Counted from the first letter of the stretch, positions 1 through 7,540 are shown. The stretch is 12,017 nt of DNA from JARIHD01 sp035758825 (GCA_035758825.1 DASTWA010000013.1:1-12017), one strand, 5' to 3'. A program made the numbers and translations. Notes: a model not told the origin generated them from the letters alone.

Positions 1-627
1 CTTATCGACGAAAGCCCTTCCGAGGTTGGCGGCTACAAGGAAATCATTTTTGGGGTACGTGGCGACGACATCTACAAACAACTCAAGTTCGAAGCCGGTG
101 TGCACCGCGTCCAGCGCGTTCCCAGCACAGAGAGCCAGGGACGCATACATACCTCAACCGCAACTGTTGCGGTACTCCCAGAAGCTGAGGAAACCGACAT
201 CGAAATTAACCCGAGCGACCTGCGCATCGACGTGTATCGCTCCAGCGGCCATGGCGGACAGTCCGTAAACACCACCGACTCAGCCGTCCGCATTACCCAC
301 CTCCCCAGTGGGATGGTTGTCACATGCCAGGATGAAAAGTCACAAATCAAGAACAAAGAGAAAGCCCTGGGTGTGCTCCGTTCGCGATTGCTGGCTCAAA
401 AAATTGAAGAAGAACAGAAACAGCTGTCCGATGCCCGCAAAAAACTTATCGGTTCAGGTGACCGTTCCGAAAAAATCCGAACCTACAACTTTCCGCAGGA
501 CCGAATTACCGACCATCGCATCGGTTACTCTCGCAGCAACATTCCGGCAGCCTTGAATGGTGATATCGACGACCTCATCGAGCAGCTCCAGGCCTATGAA
601 CGACAGCTGCTTAACGACGAAGTGTAA
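1..627 (+). CDS. prfA: Peptide chain release factor 1 (RF1), 3' part
   Basis: RF1 recognises UAA and UAG in the ribosomal A site and triggers hydrolysis of peptidyl-tRNA. The 5' end lies outside the window; the frame is open from base 1 and 208 residues remain of a family length near 355. The visible part starts in domain 2 (GGYKEI, then EAGVHRVQRVP), includes the RF1-style TESQGRIHTS stretch, and carries the catalytic GGQ at bases 253-261 in the context SSGHGGQSVNTTDSAVRITH. The C-terminal GSGDRSEKIRTYNFPQ and DRITDHRI signatures are intact. The stop-codon-reading PxT loop is upstream and not seen; assignment to RF1 rather than RF2 rests on similarity to RF1 along the visible part. The residue before GGQ is His, where Ala or Pro is more familiar. 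The stop is TAA, 6 nt before prmC, its modifying enzyme. Confidence 0.96.
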   Translation, partial: LIDESPSEVGGYKEIIFGVRGDDIYKQLKFEAGVHRVQRVPSTESQGRIHTSTATVAVLPEAEETDIEINPSDLRIDVYRSSGHGGQSVNTTDSAVRITHLPSGMVVTCQDEKSQIKNKEKALGVLRSRLLAQKIEEEQKQLSDARKKLIGSGDRSEKIRTYNFPQDRITDHRIGYSRSNIPAALNGDIDDLIEQLQAYERQLLNDEV

Positions 628-633
628 CAGGCT

Positions 634-1434
634 ATGACTGTCCAGGAATTTCTGGCAACGAACATCGCCGACCTTAAAAAGGCTGGCATTCAAACGCCTC
701 GCTTGGACTGCCTGGTGCTTTTAGAGGACGTCCTTGGACGGGATCGTGCCAACCTTCTGGCTCATACAGAAGATGTAATCCCCCGCTCCAAAATTATCCT
801 ATTGAACAAATTTATTACTCAACGCAAAAAACACGTTCCTCTAGCTTACATAAGGGGTAAAGCTGCCTTTTATGGCCGCGATTTTATGGTAAACCCCCAC
901 GTTTTGGTGCCCCGCCCCGAAACCGAATCGATCATAGAGTTAGCAAAGGAGCTGCGTATCCGCGGAGCGCGAGTCGCTGACGTAGGCTGCGGCAGCGGTT
1001 GTATTGGCATTACATTTGCCCTGGAAGTGCCAGGCAACGAAGTGACGCTCATTGATATCGACGAAGGTGCGCTGCATGTCTCTATGAATAATGCCGCAAA
1101 ATATGCCGCCGGCGTATGGTTCTGCCAAAATGACCTGCTTAAGGGCATACCTGGCGCATTCGATGTAATACTCGCCAACTTGCCCTACGTCCCCGAAGAA
1201 TACCAAGTCAACCAAGCTGCGACTCATGAACCTGCTCTGGCGCTCTTTGCCGGCAGCGACGGGTTGGATCTATACCGCTCATTCTGGGAGCAGTTGGCCT
1301 CTTCTCGCAAAAAGCCACGATTTGCAATTACCGAATCTCTCTTGGAACAGCACCAGTCTCTTGCGGAGTTGGCAAAAACCGCTGGCTATCACTTGATGAA
1401 AACCGACGGTCTCGCGCAACTCTTCCAAATATAA
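634..1434 (+). CDS. prmC: Release factor glutamine (N5) methyltransferase PrmC/HemK
   Basis: PrmC transfers a methyl group from S-adenosylmethionine to the glutamine of the GGQ motif in RF1/RF2. The 266-residue length fits the family. An N-terminal helical RF-binding domain (about 1-75) is followed by the Rossmann methyltransferase domain. LVPRPETE is at 91-98, the SAM-binding motif I VADVGCGSGCIG at 114-125, and an acidic residue ends strand 2 (LIDID, 139-143). The substrate-binding NPPY motif appears as NLPY at 182-185. The EPALALFAGSDGLDLYR block at 199-215 is typical of PrmC and separates it from other NLPY methyltransferases such as KsgA. The ATG follows prfA by 6 nt with only a weak CAGG upstream, so translational coupling to prfA is likely. 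The gene ends 4 nt from the convergent htrA stop. Confidence 0.94.
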   Translation: MTVQEFLATNIADLKKAGIQTPRLDCLVLLEDVLGRDRANLLAHTEDVIPRSKIILLNKFITQRKKHVPLAYIRGKAAFYGRDFMVNPHVLVPRPETESIIELAKELRIRGARVADVGCGSGCIGITFALEVPGNEVTLIDIDEGALHVSMNNAAKYAAGVWFCQNDLLKGIPGAFDVILANLPYVPEEYQVNQAATHEPALALFAGSDGLDLYRSFWEQLASSRKKPRFAITESLLEQHQSLAELAKTAGYHLMKTDGLAQLFQI

Positions 1435-1438
1435 TTAG

Positions 1439-2689
1439 CTACTCTGTCGGTGCCGTCCCCAGCGTAACATCAGTGGTGTGGTCCTTACCGTCCCGGTGGA
1501 TGGTAAGCGTTACTCTGTCGCCGACGTTATACTTACTCAGAAGTGACGTCAGGCTATGAGTTTCATTAATTCCGGCACTTCCGACCTTCGTAATGACGTC
1601 GCCTTCCTCAATGCCGGCCTTGTCGGCAGGGCCACCATCAACAATCGCATCTTGACCGATCATAACCGACGGAGGAATGTAGGCTCCCTGCCCTACGCCA
1701 AGGTCGTACTGTTTGGCCATATCAGCAGTGATCGGCACAAACACAACACCGAGGAACGGCCGCTCCAGTTTGCCTTTTTCTGAGACGCTTTTTATGAGTC
1801 CGGCCACATCGTCAATCGGGATAGAAAAACCGATGTTCTGCGCATCGCCACCGGCCACGGCCGTATTGATTCCAATGACTTCACCCTCCAAATTCACTAA
1901 TGGGCCACCGGAATTACCTTCGTTGATGGCAGCGTCGGTCTGAAAGAGATTCTCCAGATTCTCGCTTTGGCTGTCACGACCGCCGCTAGCCTGCACGCTC
2001 CGGCCAAATCCCGAAATAATACCCGATGTTACCGTATTTTGGAACTGGCCTAGCGCGTTGCCAATAGCCACCACTGGGTCGCCTACCTTCATTTCGCTGG
2101 ACTTGCCAATAGTAGCGGCGCGTAACTCTTTACCCTGGGTGTCGCGGACCTTGAGGAAGGCGACGTCGAGCGGGTCGCTACTGGTCGTACGGCCAATAAC
2201 TTCAACGTCAGTAAATTTCGTGCCATCCGAAAGCGTGACATCCACATTCGTCGTGCCAGCCGGGACAACGTGGCGGTTTGTCAGGATCAAGCCTTCTTTA
2301 GAAATAATAATGCCGGTGCCGGCACTCTCTTGCTCGGTCGTTCCCTGGAATCCCCAAAAACTGTCTGTCGTATCTGCAGTGCTGGTGACTTCAACCGATA
2401 CGACGCTTTCGCCGACTTCTTTGGCGATATTACTAATAAGCTGTCCCTGTGTCTTAAGGACTACCTGCTGCTTGGTGATGTTGTCTGCGCCGCTGTCATC
2501 TTTGGCGCTATTACCCAGCCACCCGCCGAGAAAACCGGCAGATGCACTAATGACAACCACCAGGGCTACTCCCAAAAAACGCAGCTTTGCAGCGCTCGCC
2601 TGCTTTGGCGGTCGATGCGCATATGCTGAGAATGATGAACCGCTGTGGTTCGTACCTTGAATACCTGGTTCTTGCTGTTGTTCTGCCAC
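1439..2689 (-). CDS. HtrA/DegP-like membrane-anchored serine protease with one PDZ domain
   Basis: Surface-exposed trypsin-like protease, expected to degrade or trim misfolded exported proteins. The 416 residues comprise a polar N-terminal tail (1-34), one membrane segment (about 36-58, a signal anchor by position), a linker, the protease domain (about 78-300) and one PDZ domain (about 310-412). The catalytic triad is visible: His140 in LTNRHVV, Asp175 in DPLDVAFLK and Ser260 in EGNSGGP. The PDZ part has RPFLGV, PADKAGIEEGDVI and a terminal VTLTIHRDGK strand. There is no cysteine. The GTG start (2687-2689) is supported by a strong Shine-Dalgarno sequence. It is the last gene of the LCP-membrane protein-htrA string, and no separate promoter was seen in the 26-nt gap upstream. 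The DegP, DegQ or DegS subtype cannot be set from one PDZ domain alone. Confidence 0.95.
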   Translation of the reverse strand: MAEQQQEPGIQGTNHSGSSFSAYAHRPPKQASAAKLRFLGVALVVVISASAGFLGGWLGNSAKDDSGADNITKQQVVLKTQGQLISNIAKEVGESVVSVEVTSTADTTDSFWGFQGTTEQESAGTGIIISKEGLILTNRHVVPAGTTNVDVTLSDGTKFTDVEVIGRTTSSDPLDVAFLKVRDTQGKELRAATIGKSSEMKVGDPVVAIGNALGQFQNTVTSGIISGFGRSVQASGGRDSQSENLENLFQTDAAINEGNSGGPLVNLEGEVIGINTAVAGGDAQNIGFSIPIDDVAGLIKSVSEKGKLERPFLGVVFVPITADMAKQYDLGVGQGAYIPPSVMIGQDAIVDGGPADKAGIEEGDVITKVGSAGINETHSLTSLLSKYNVGDRVTLTIHRDGKDHTTDVTLGTAPTE

Positions 2690-2697
2690 GGCAAATA

Positions 2698-2706
2698 CCC
2701 TCCCTT
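2698..2706 (-). promoter_or_regulatory. Shine-Dalgarno sequence of htrA
   Basis: On the minus strand this reads AAGGGAGGG and ends 8 nt before the GTG at 2689. It sits in the 26-nt gap after the membrane-protein gene and decides the GTG start. Confidence 0.8.
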
Positions 2707-2715
2707 CCGGATTAG

Positions 2716-3465
2716 CTAGACTATCTTATCACCCCAATCTGAGAAAATGAGCACAATCAGTACGACTGCGACCATAATAAAAATCAATTGCCTGCGGACG
2801 CCCTTGGACAGCCGGTCATGATGGTCAAGATAATAGAGCGTAGCAAGGCCAAAACCTATTTCTAGCAGCAATAACACCGGTTGTGCGACTACTCCATAGT
2901 ACAAAAGCCAGTGGCCCAGCACCCAGACCAACGCCGCACCAAAATAACCCCACAGATACGAGAGTAATTTGGCATACGGCTCGTCGAAGCTGTCAAAGAA
3001 ATGCCTCGCCGACAAGTAACAAACCAGGCCAGTAGCCAACACCAGTCCGTATAATGGACCGTGCCCCCAGCCTACAAAAATAGCCATTAGTCCGCACAGC
3101 ATGCCCACAAAAGCTTGGACCGAAATCATAGCCGGAGAAGATGCCGGCTTAAGCAAGACCAGCCACCCCATATAGGCGATTGTCCATCCAACTTGCACCA
3201 GCTGGCTATCGCTATTGACCATGAATAACAACAGCGAAACGCTCACGATAATGTCGACGGCGTTTGCCCGGAGGTTGGCGGGCCAGAAGCGCGGTCTGAC
3301 AGCAAACATACGCCACTTACTGAGAAGAATGACCACCAGTGCCAGTTGGACGAAGTCGGTTCGGACTAATGCAAAAACCACCAGCGGCAACAAAATATTG
3401 AAAACAATATACACAACTCGCGAGAAGCCGCTTGCAGGTTTGATTTTAGCGATTAATGGTCTCAT
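2716..3465 (-). CDS. Polytopic integral membrane protein of unknown function
   Basis: I do not recognise a family. The 249 residues are dominated by hydrophobic stretches at roughly 16-34, 37-49, 69-83, 89-105, 113-132, 135-152, 168-190, 193-212 and 225-242, so eight or nine membrane passes are likely. Short polar loops include a basic N-terminus (MRPLIAKIKPASG), an aromatic/basic loop near 50-66, an acidic-aromatic loop FFDSFDEPYAK at 156-166 and DHHDRLSKGVRR at 214-225. No enzymatic motif was recognised. The ATG lies inside the end of the upstream LCP gene (20-nt overlap), with AGG 7 nt upstream, so it is probably translationally coupled to it. Its place between a glycopolymer ligase and HtrA suggests an envelope role, but that is context only. 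The stop is TAG. Confidence 0.85.
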   Translation of the reverse strand: MRPLIAKIKPASGFSRVVYIVFNILLPLVVFALVRTDFVQLALVVILLSKWRMFAVRPRFWPANLRANAVDIIVSVSLLLFMVNSDSQLVQVGWTIAYMGWLVLLKPASSPAMISVQAFVGMLCGLMAIFVGWGHGPLYGLVLATGLVCYLSARHFFDSFDEPYAKLLSYLWGYFGAALVWVLGHWLLYYGVVAQPVLLLLEIGFGLATLYYLDHHDRLSKGVRRQLIFIMVAVVLIVLIFSDWGDKIV

Positions 3466-5143
3466 TCTGGCCTAAGATTATCACAAAACTTGCCGTTCCG
3501 GTTGGAATAGTACTGTCCGGAAGCTTCGCAGTGCTCTTAACGCCGAATCGTTTCTCGAGATAATTCTTGGTGTAAGGCTTCTTACCCTTTGTAAGGTCAA
3601 CTATCACCGTTTTCTCGTAATCTTGCGTCGGCGCGTCTGTCACCGTACTTACATTATACCCATAAGTCTTCAATTCCTCAGCCTTTTCACCCGCCAGGCC
3701 GGCGGTAACCGTGCCGTTCAAGACATGAATGTCGGCATTTTCCTTCAAGATGTAACCGTCCTTCAGCTTGCTGCGGACCATTGCCTGAATTTCGCTGTAG
3801 TCGCCTTGGCCTGCCGCAGGCAAGACTACCGATTGATTGCCGATCATCCCTGTCGTAAAGAGTGGCTTGTCAGGGTCAGCTAAGTCGATAGACTCGAAAT
3901 TGCTGCCAATCGACTTACCAAGCTTCGCTAAACGAATGGCGTCATCGATGCTAAAGTCGGTAGTTACGTGATCCCCGAAATTATCCATGAGGTTCGAGAG
4001 CTTGACGGGGTTGGTGTAGGTACCGGCCGAGGATATCTTCTTTGAGAGTGCTTCAATCAACAGGCGTTGGCGTTCGGCACGGGCGAAGTCACCACGGGCA
4101 CTGGTGTGTCGGGAACGGGCATAGAAGAGTGCGCGCTCGCCATCAAAATGCTGCATGCCTGGCGTGACATTCAAGTAGTATTTCTTTCCGGTTTCTTGAT
4201 TCCATAAGCGCTCGGTTACTGCAGTATCTTCCGTGACATTTATATCAACGCCGCCCACGGTATTGACCGCATCCTGAAAGGCCCTAAAGTCGACCATGGT
4301 TCGATAATGAATAGTCACACCAAGTATCTCCGAGACTTCATCCTGAATAGCCTTCAGGCCAGCAGCCTCGGCATCCTTTTTGTTGTTCCCCTTAGCCTGC
4401 GCGCGCTGCTTGGCGTAAGCAAAAACTGCATTAACCTTAGATGAGCCATAGGGCGTGGCGACCCAGAGGTCACGAGGCAAACTCACCAAAGCTGCTTTCT
4501 TATTTACAGGGTCAATACTCGCCAGCAGTATAGTATCGGTCAGATCGGCGCCGTCGTGGCCTTCGCCGCCGCGGCCAAGCAGCAAGACGTTAACACGTCC
4601 GTCGCCCTCGCCCTTAAGCAATGAGGGGTCCACATTGTCATTAAGCGAAGTGCTCTTGCCGCCGCCCTTTAATACCTTGTGCAGATTAAAGTAACCCTTG
4701 AAGAAGAGGTAGCCCCCCAATAGCAAAATCAGTGCCAATAGAATTAACCCACCCCGTTTAAGATTCCGGCGCAGCCTGCTCTTGGGCGGTTTCTTATTTT
4801 TGCGGTGGCCGAATGGGCCGCGGCGCTTGTCGTTCTTTTTGTCATCTTGCTTGCCGCTTCCGGGCAATGTCATTCGAAGCAGCGACTCGTCACCCGGCCG
4901 AGCAGCTGGACGCTCAGGTTCGCTAGCCTTATTGCGAGCCGCCGAAACAGCAGTATTCGACAGATGGTACCCATTCGGACGCTTAAAGTCACCGATTGTC
5001 CGTTGATTCGTGCGAAAAACATCGCCGTTCATGGCCCGTTTGGCAAATGGCTGACCTGTTAGCTGTTGCCTGGATGGTGCGTTTATAATACCGTCCATAG
5101 CTTGCCGTGGGCTACGGCGTTGTTCTTTGCGAAAATTATTCAT
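3446..5143 (-). CDS. LCP (LytR-CpsA-Psr) family cell-envelope protein with LytR_C domain
   Basis: LCP proteins are membrane-anchored phosphotransferases that move undecaprenyl-linked glycopolymers onto peptidoglycan or other surface acceptors. From the ATG at 5143 the protein has 565 residues: a long basic, disordered cytoplasmic tail (1-130), one membrane segment (about 131-150), the LCP domain (about 184-370) and a C-terminal LytR_C-type domain (about 468-560). LCP hallmarks are NVLLLGRGGEG at 185-195, LTDTILLASID at 201-211, SLPRDLWV at 221-228 and the arginine-rich YARSRHTSARGDFARAERQR at 341-360. The frame is open up to 5245, but that extension runs through the divergent promoter region, is unlike LCP proteins and contains the only cysteines, so ATG 5143 is preferred. 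It has no clear Shine-Dalgarno, but a good promoter lies just upstream. It heads the operon with the membrane protein and htrA. Confidence 0.93.
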   Translation of the reverse strand: MNNFRKEQRRSPRQAMDGIINAPSRQQLTGQPFAKRAMNGDVFRTNQRTIGDFKRPNGYHLSNTAVSAARNKASEPERPAARPGDESLLRMTLPGSGKQDDKKNDKRRGPFGHRKNKKPPKSRLRRNLKRGGLILLALILLLGGYLFFKGYFNLHKVLKGGGKSTSLNDNVDPSLLKGEGDGRVNVLLLGRGGEGHDGADLTDTILLASIDPVNKKAALVSLPRDLWVATPYGSSKVNAVFAYAKQRAQAKGNNKKDAEAAGLKAIQDEVSEILGVTIHYRTMVDFRAFQDAVNTVGGVDINVTEDTAVTERLWNQETGKKYYLNVTPGMQHFDGERALFYARSRHTSARGDFARAERQRLLIEALSKKISSAGTYTNPVKLSNLMDNFGDHVTTDFSIDDAIRLAKLGKSIGSNFESIDLADPDKPLFTTGMIGNQSVVLPAAGQGDYSEIQAMVRSKLKDGYILKENADIHVLNGTVTAGLAGEKAEELKTYGYNVSTVTDAPTQDYEKTVIVDLTKGKKPYTKNYLEKRFGVKSTAKLPDSTIPTGTASFVIILGQNETINR

Positions 5144-5157
5144 AAGCAATGCGTTAA

Positions 5158-5186
5158 AGTATAGCGTCTTATGCGGCTTCAGTAAA
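5158..5186 (-). promoter_or_regulatory. Sigma70-type promoter of the LCP operon
   Basis: On the minus strand, a -35 element TTTACT (5181-5186, 4/6 to TTGACA) and a -10 element TATACT (5158-5163, 5/6 to TATAAT) are separated by exactly 17 nt. The expected transcription start, near 5150-5151, is only about 7 nt before the LCP ATG at 5143, too short for a usual Shine-Dalgarno. The element lies inside the divergent region shared with lepB. Confidence 0.65.
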
Positions 5187-5189
5187 CAT

Positions 5190-5218
5190 GTGCATAATCC
5201 GTCATTGTGGGGTATAGT
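5190..5218 (+). promoter_or_regulatory. Candidate lepB promoter (good -10, weak -35)
   Basis: A TATAGT -10 element occupies 5213-5218 (5/6 to TATAAT). At normal spacing only a poor -35 such as TGCATA (5191-5196, 16-nt spacer) is available. The expected start near 5225 would give a leader of about 2 nt before the ATG at 5227, essentially leaderless. The TTG at 5218 overlaps the -10 and would then be untranslated. Confidence 0.45.
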
Positions 5219-5226
5219 TGAGCAAG

Positions 5227-5913
5227 ATGAATGAGGAAAAATCATACTCGAACTCTAGCCAGCCATCTGGCGAACCGGCGGATAACCGCACGTATGCGTC
5301 ACACCATACTCCGCACAAAGCCCCTGCCAAACGCGCACGCGAAGGTTGGAGCAGTATTGTCTCGACGATTGCCGTCTTATTAATTGCGCCGCTTGTCGCC
5401 GTACTCTTGACCGCTTTTGTCTTTCAGTCATACCAGGTTGACGGACCCAGCATGCAAACAACCCTCTACAATAACGACCGTCTTATTGTCTGGAAGGTTC
5501 CAAAAACCTGGTCCAAAATAACCGGCAATCCGTACGTCCCCAACCGCGGCGACGTGGTAATCTTTGTCGAAGAAGAGCTTTCAAGCTTTGGCCAAGAAGC
5601 AAACAAACAATTGATCAAACGGGTCGTTGCCCTACCTGGCGAACGCATCGTTATAAAAGATAACAAAGTTACCGTATACAACAACGAACACCCTGGCGGC
5701 TTCGAGCCAGACAAAGACCTGCCTTACGGCAAAGTTATCGGCGAAACATCAGGAGAGGTCGACCTTGTGGTTCCAAAGAATAAGGTCTACGTGATGGGCG
5801 ACAACCGGCCGAATTCCCTCGATTCGCGAGCCTTTGGTCCGATTGCGACCGGCGATATCGTCGGCAAGCTTATCCTACGCGTCTGGCCTGCCGGCGACAT
5901 GAAGGCCTTTTAG
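5227..5913 (+). CDS. lepB: Signal peptidase I
   Basis: Type I signal peptidase (S26 family) cleaves leader peptides from exported proteins at the outer face of the membrane using a Ser-Lys dyad. From ATG 5227 the protein has 228 residues: a polar N-terminal tail (1-40), one membrane anchor (about 43-66) and an external catalytic domain. The nucleophile is Ser75 in VDGPSMQTTL; the general base is Lys131 in KRVVALPGERI. Box E is MGDNRPNSLDSRAFGPI at 190-206. An upstream TTG at 5218 would add three residues, but it overlaps a likely -10 element, so ATG is chosen. No strong Shine-Dalgarno is visible. The gene is divergent from the LCP operon, and its last 39 nt overlap the end of parB on the other strand. 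The product would process exported neighbours such as the giant surface protein, if that has a cleavable leader. Confidence 0.95.
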   Translation: MNEEKSYSNSSQPSGEPADNRTYASHHTPHKAPAKRAREGWSSIVSTIAVLLIAPLVAVLLTAFVFQSYQVDGPSMQTTLYNNDRLIVWKVPKTWSKITGNPYVPNRGDVVIFVEEELSSFGQEANKQLIKRVVALPGERIVIKDNKVTVYNNEHPGGFEPDKDLPYGKVIGETSGEVDLVVPKNKVYVMGDNRPNSLDSRAFGPIATGDIVGKLILRVWPAGDMKAF

Positions 5914-6762
5914 GACCTTTTCTAGCTGTTCGTCATCCTTAAAGGCAATTTCTAACTTGCCACCCTTTGCCATGCGGCGGATGTGCACAGGCGCGCCAAT
6001 ACGTTTGCTCAGCTGCTTTGTGGCAGGAGTCTCGGTCTGCATGCGCTTCTTGGTTTCTTTGGTTTCTTTGTAACCTTCCTTGACCGAAACTACAAACCGC
6101 TCGGCCTGACGCACCGACCAGTCATGCTTAATGATACTTTTGAGTAATTCCGTTTGCTTCTGGGGGAGATCTTTCAGGGCGAGTATCGCGCGGGCATGCC
6201 CCTCAGAAATCTTCTGGGCGTGCAATGCCTCGCGGGCGGCCTCTGGCAGTTGAAGCAGCCGGACGATATTGTTGACTGTCGAAGTCGCCTTGCCCAAACG
6301 CTTGGCGATCGACTCATACGTCATATTAAACTGTTGGTACAGGCGTTCGATCGAGACGGCCTGTTCCAACGGCGACAGATCGACCCGCTGAACGTTCTCG
6401 ACGATGGCGATTTCCAGTTGTTCTAATTCTTTGGTAGTACGGACGATTGCCGGTACCTTCTTGAGACCGGCAAGCTGGCTGGCCCGCCAACGACGTTCGC
6501 CGGCGATGATCAGGTACTTGCCTGCACTACTGGGGCTAACGACCAAGGGCTGCAATACGCCATGGTTTTTAATCGATTCGGCGAGCTGCTCCAGGGCAGC
6601 CTTATCAAAATGCTGACGTGGTTGGTTGGGGTTTGCCTGCAGATCTTCTATCGCAAGTTTTTGGATGCGCTCTTGGTCATCAAAAATGATGCTCTTATCA
6701 AAATTTTGGGGGATGAGGGCGTCGAAGCCCTTCCCCAGACCTGACTTTTTAGCCGTTGACAC
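5875..6762 (-). CDS. parB: Chromosome-partitioning protein ParB (Spo0J/Noc-type CTPase, parS binding)
   Basis: ParB binds parS, spreads along DNA as a CTP-dependent clamp and works with ParA to segregate origins. The 295 residues begin with the family signature GLGKGFDALI (8-17), the segment that stimulates ParA. NPNQPRQ (44-50), GERRWRAS (88-95) and ENVQRVDLSPLEQA (122-135) form the CTP-binding N-terminal domain. The parS-reading helix-turn-helix lies near 147-172 (MTYESIAKRLGKATSTVNNI). A lysine/glutamate-rich linker (228-250) leads to a short C-terminal dimerisation domain. The GTG start (6760-6762) is inside the end of parA (14-nt overlap) and is preceded by a perfect AAGGAGGT. Its 3' end overlaps lepB by 39 nt on the opposite strand. 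No canonical parS palindrome was seen in the window. Confidence 0.95.
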   Translation of the reverse strand: MSTAKKSGLGKGFDALIPQNFDKSIIFDDQERIQKLAIEDLQANPNQPRQHFDKAALEQLAESIKNHGVLQPLVVSPSSAGKYLIIAGERRWRASQLAGLKKVPAIVRTTKELEQLEIAIVENVQRVDLSPLEQAVSIERLYQQFNMTYESIAKRLGKATSTVNNIVRLLQLPEAAREALHAQKISEGHARAILALKDLPQKQTELLKSIIKHDWSVRQAERFVVSVKEGYKETKETKKRMQTETPATKQLSKRIGAPVHIRRMAKGGKLEIAFKDDEQLEKVLKGLHVAGRPDA

Positions 6763-7513
6763 GTTTTGCTACCTCCTTGGCAAACTGTTTGTAGGCGCGG
6801 GCGCCTTTGGACCAACGGTCGTGCTCAAAAATCGTCTTGCCAAAACTTGGCGCTTCGGCCAGACGGACGTTACGCGGGATAACCGTCTTGAAGAGTTTAT
6901 CACCGAAGTGGTTCCGTAGCTCATCCTGCACTTGCTCCGACAAGCTGGTTCGTTTGTCGTACATGGTTAGCACAACGCCCAACAAATCTAAAGAAGGGTT
7001 AAGTCCCTGCCGGACACGTTGTACGGTGTTCAGTAGCTGACCGAGTCCCTCAAGGGCATAATATTCGGACTGGACCGGAATAAGGATTTGATCGGCGGCG
7101 GTCAGTGCATTAATCGTCAAAAGGCCGAGTGCCGGCGGACAATCGATAATCACAAAATCGAACGTCCCAACCTGCATTGCTTGGCGCAATGCGAACTCAC
7201 GGTTTTGTTCGGACACCAGCTCGACCTCGGCAGCTGCAAGGTTCGCGTTGGCTGGCAGTACAAACAGACCTGGCCTATTGGCCGGCCGTACCGCTTGGTC
7301 TAACGTAACGTGGCCAAACAATAGCTCGTAGCTTGTCGGCGTCAACTCTTCCTTTGGCAATCCGAGGCCGCTGGTCGCATTCCCTTGCGGGTCGAGATCG
7401 ACCAAAAGCACCGAAACACCACTGGATGCCAGCTGTGCTGCCAGGCTTACGGCAGTGGTCGTCTTGCCGACTCCGCCCTTCTGGTTGATGACCGCGATGA
7501 TTGTTTGTTTCAT
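6749..7513 (-). CDS. parA: Chromosome-partitioning ATPase ParA (Soj)
   Basis: ParA is a deviant-Walker ATPase that dimerises on DNA with ATP and is released by ParB, driving origin movement. The 254-residue, chromosomal-type protein lacks the N-terminal DNA-binding extension of plasmid ParAs. It has the deviant Walker A KGGVGKTT at 12-19 with the signature lysine (Lys12), the A' motif LVDLDPQGN at 37-45 and Walker B DFVIIDCPP at 119-127. The conserved EYYALEGLGQLL block follows near 150-161. The ATG (7511-7513) is preceded by GAGGG about 4 nt upstream. A promoter with an extended -10 lies in the 59-nt gap upstream, so parA-parB can be expressed independently of the giant gene. MinD is ruled out by the absence of a C-terminal amphipathic helix and by the paired parB. 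Confidence 0.96.
   Translation of the reverse strand: MKQTIIAVINQKGGVGKTTTAVSLAAQLASSGVSVLLVDLDPQGNATSGLGLPKEELTPTSYELLFGHVTLDQAVRPANRPGLFVLPANANLAAAEVELVSEQNREFALRQAMQVGTFDFVIIDCPPALGLLTINALTAADQILIPVQSEYYALEGLGQLLNTVQRVRQGLNPSLDLLGVVLTMYDKRTSLSEQVQDELRNHFGDKLFKTVIPRNVRLAEAPSFGKTIFEHDRWSKGARAYKQFAKEVAKRVNG
6771..6778 (-). promoter_or_regulatory. Perfect Shine-Dalgarno of parB inside parA
   Basis: The minus strand reads AAGGAGGT, fully complementary to the 16S anti-Shine-Dalgarno, 8 nt before the GTG at 6762. It lies within the last codons of parA, so parB can be initiated efficiently as well as by coupling. Confidence 0.85.
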
Positions 7514-7531
7514 ATTCCCTCTTCGAGAGAA

Positions 7532-7540
7532 AGTATACCA
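7532..7540 (-). promoter_or_regulatory. Extended -10 promoter of parA-parB
   Basis: The minus strand reads TGGTATACT: a TATACT -10 (7532-7537, 5/6) directly preceded by the TGn extension. No good -35 is present at 16-18 nt spacing, which is usual for extended -10 promoters. The expected start is near 7525, giving a leader of about 11 nt that still holds the GAGGG ribosome-binding site. Confidence 0.55.

Noticed and set aside
1440..1521. Direct repeat TACTCTGTCG at 1440 and 1512
   Set aside because: Ten bases within the htrA coding sequence, with no palindrome or spacing pattern; likely chance.
2058..2660. Plus-strand open frame of 200 codons opposite htrA
   Set aside because: htrA has a complete catalytic triad and PDZ domain; the antisense product shows only mirror composition.
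5144..5245. Extension of the LCP protein to an ATG at 5245 (34 more residues)
   Set aside because: It would run through both divergent promoters and into lepB, adds cysteine-rich sequence unlike LCP proteins, and has no ribosome-binding site.
5905..5946. Inverted repeat GCCTTTTAGG / CCTTAAAGGC (one mismatch, 22-nt loop) at the lepB-parB junction
   Set aside because: The loop is long and no T-run follows on either strand, so it is not a convincing intrinsic terminator; it is also inside coding sequence.
7506..7512. TGTTTCA, half of a parS site, at the parA start
   Set aside because: The other half of the TGTTTCACGTGAAACA palindrome is missing; the match comes from the ATGAAACA start codons of parA.
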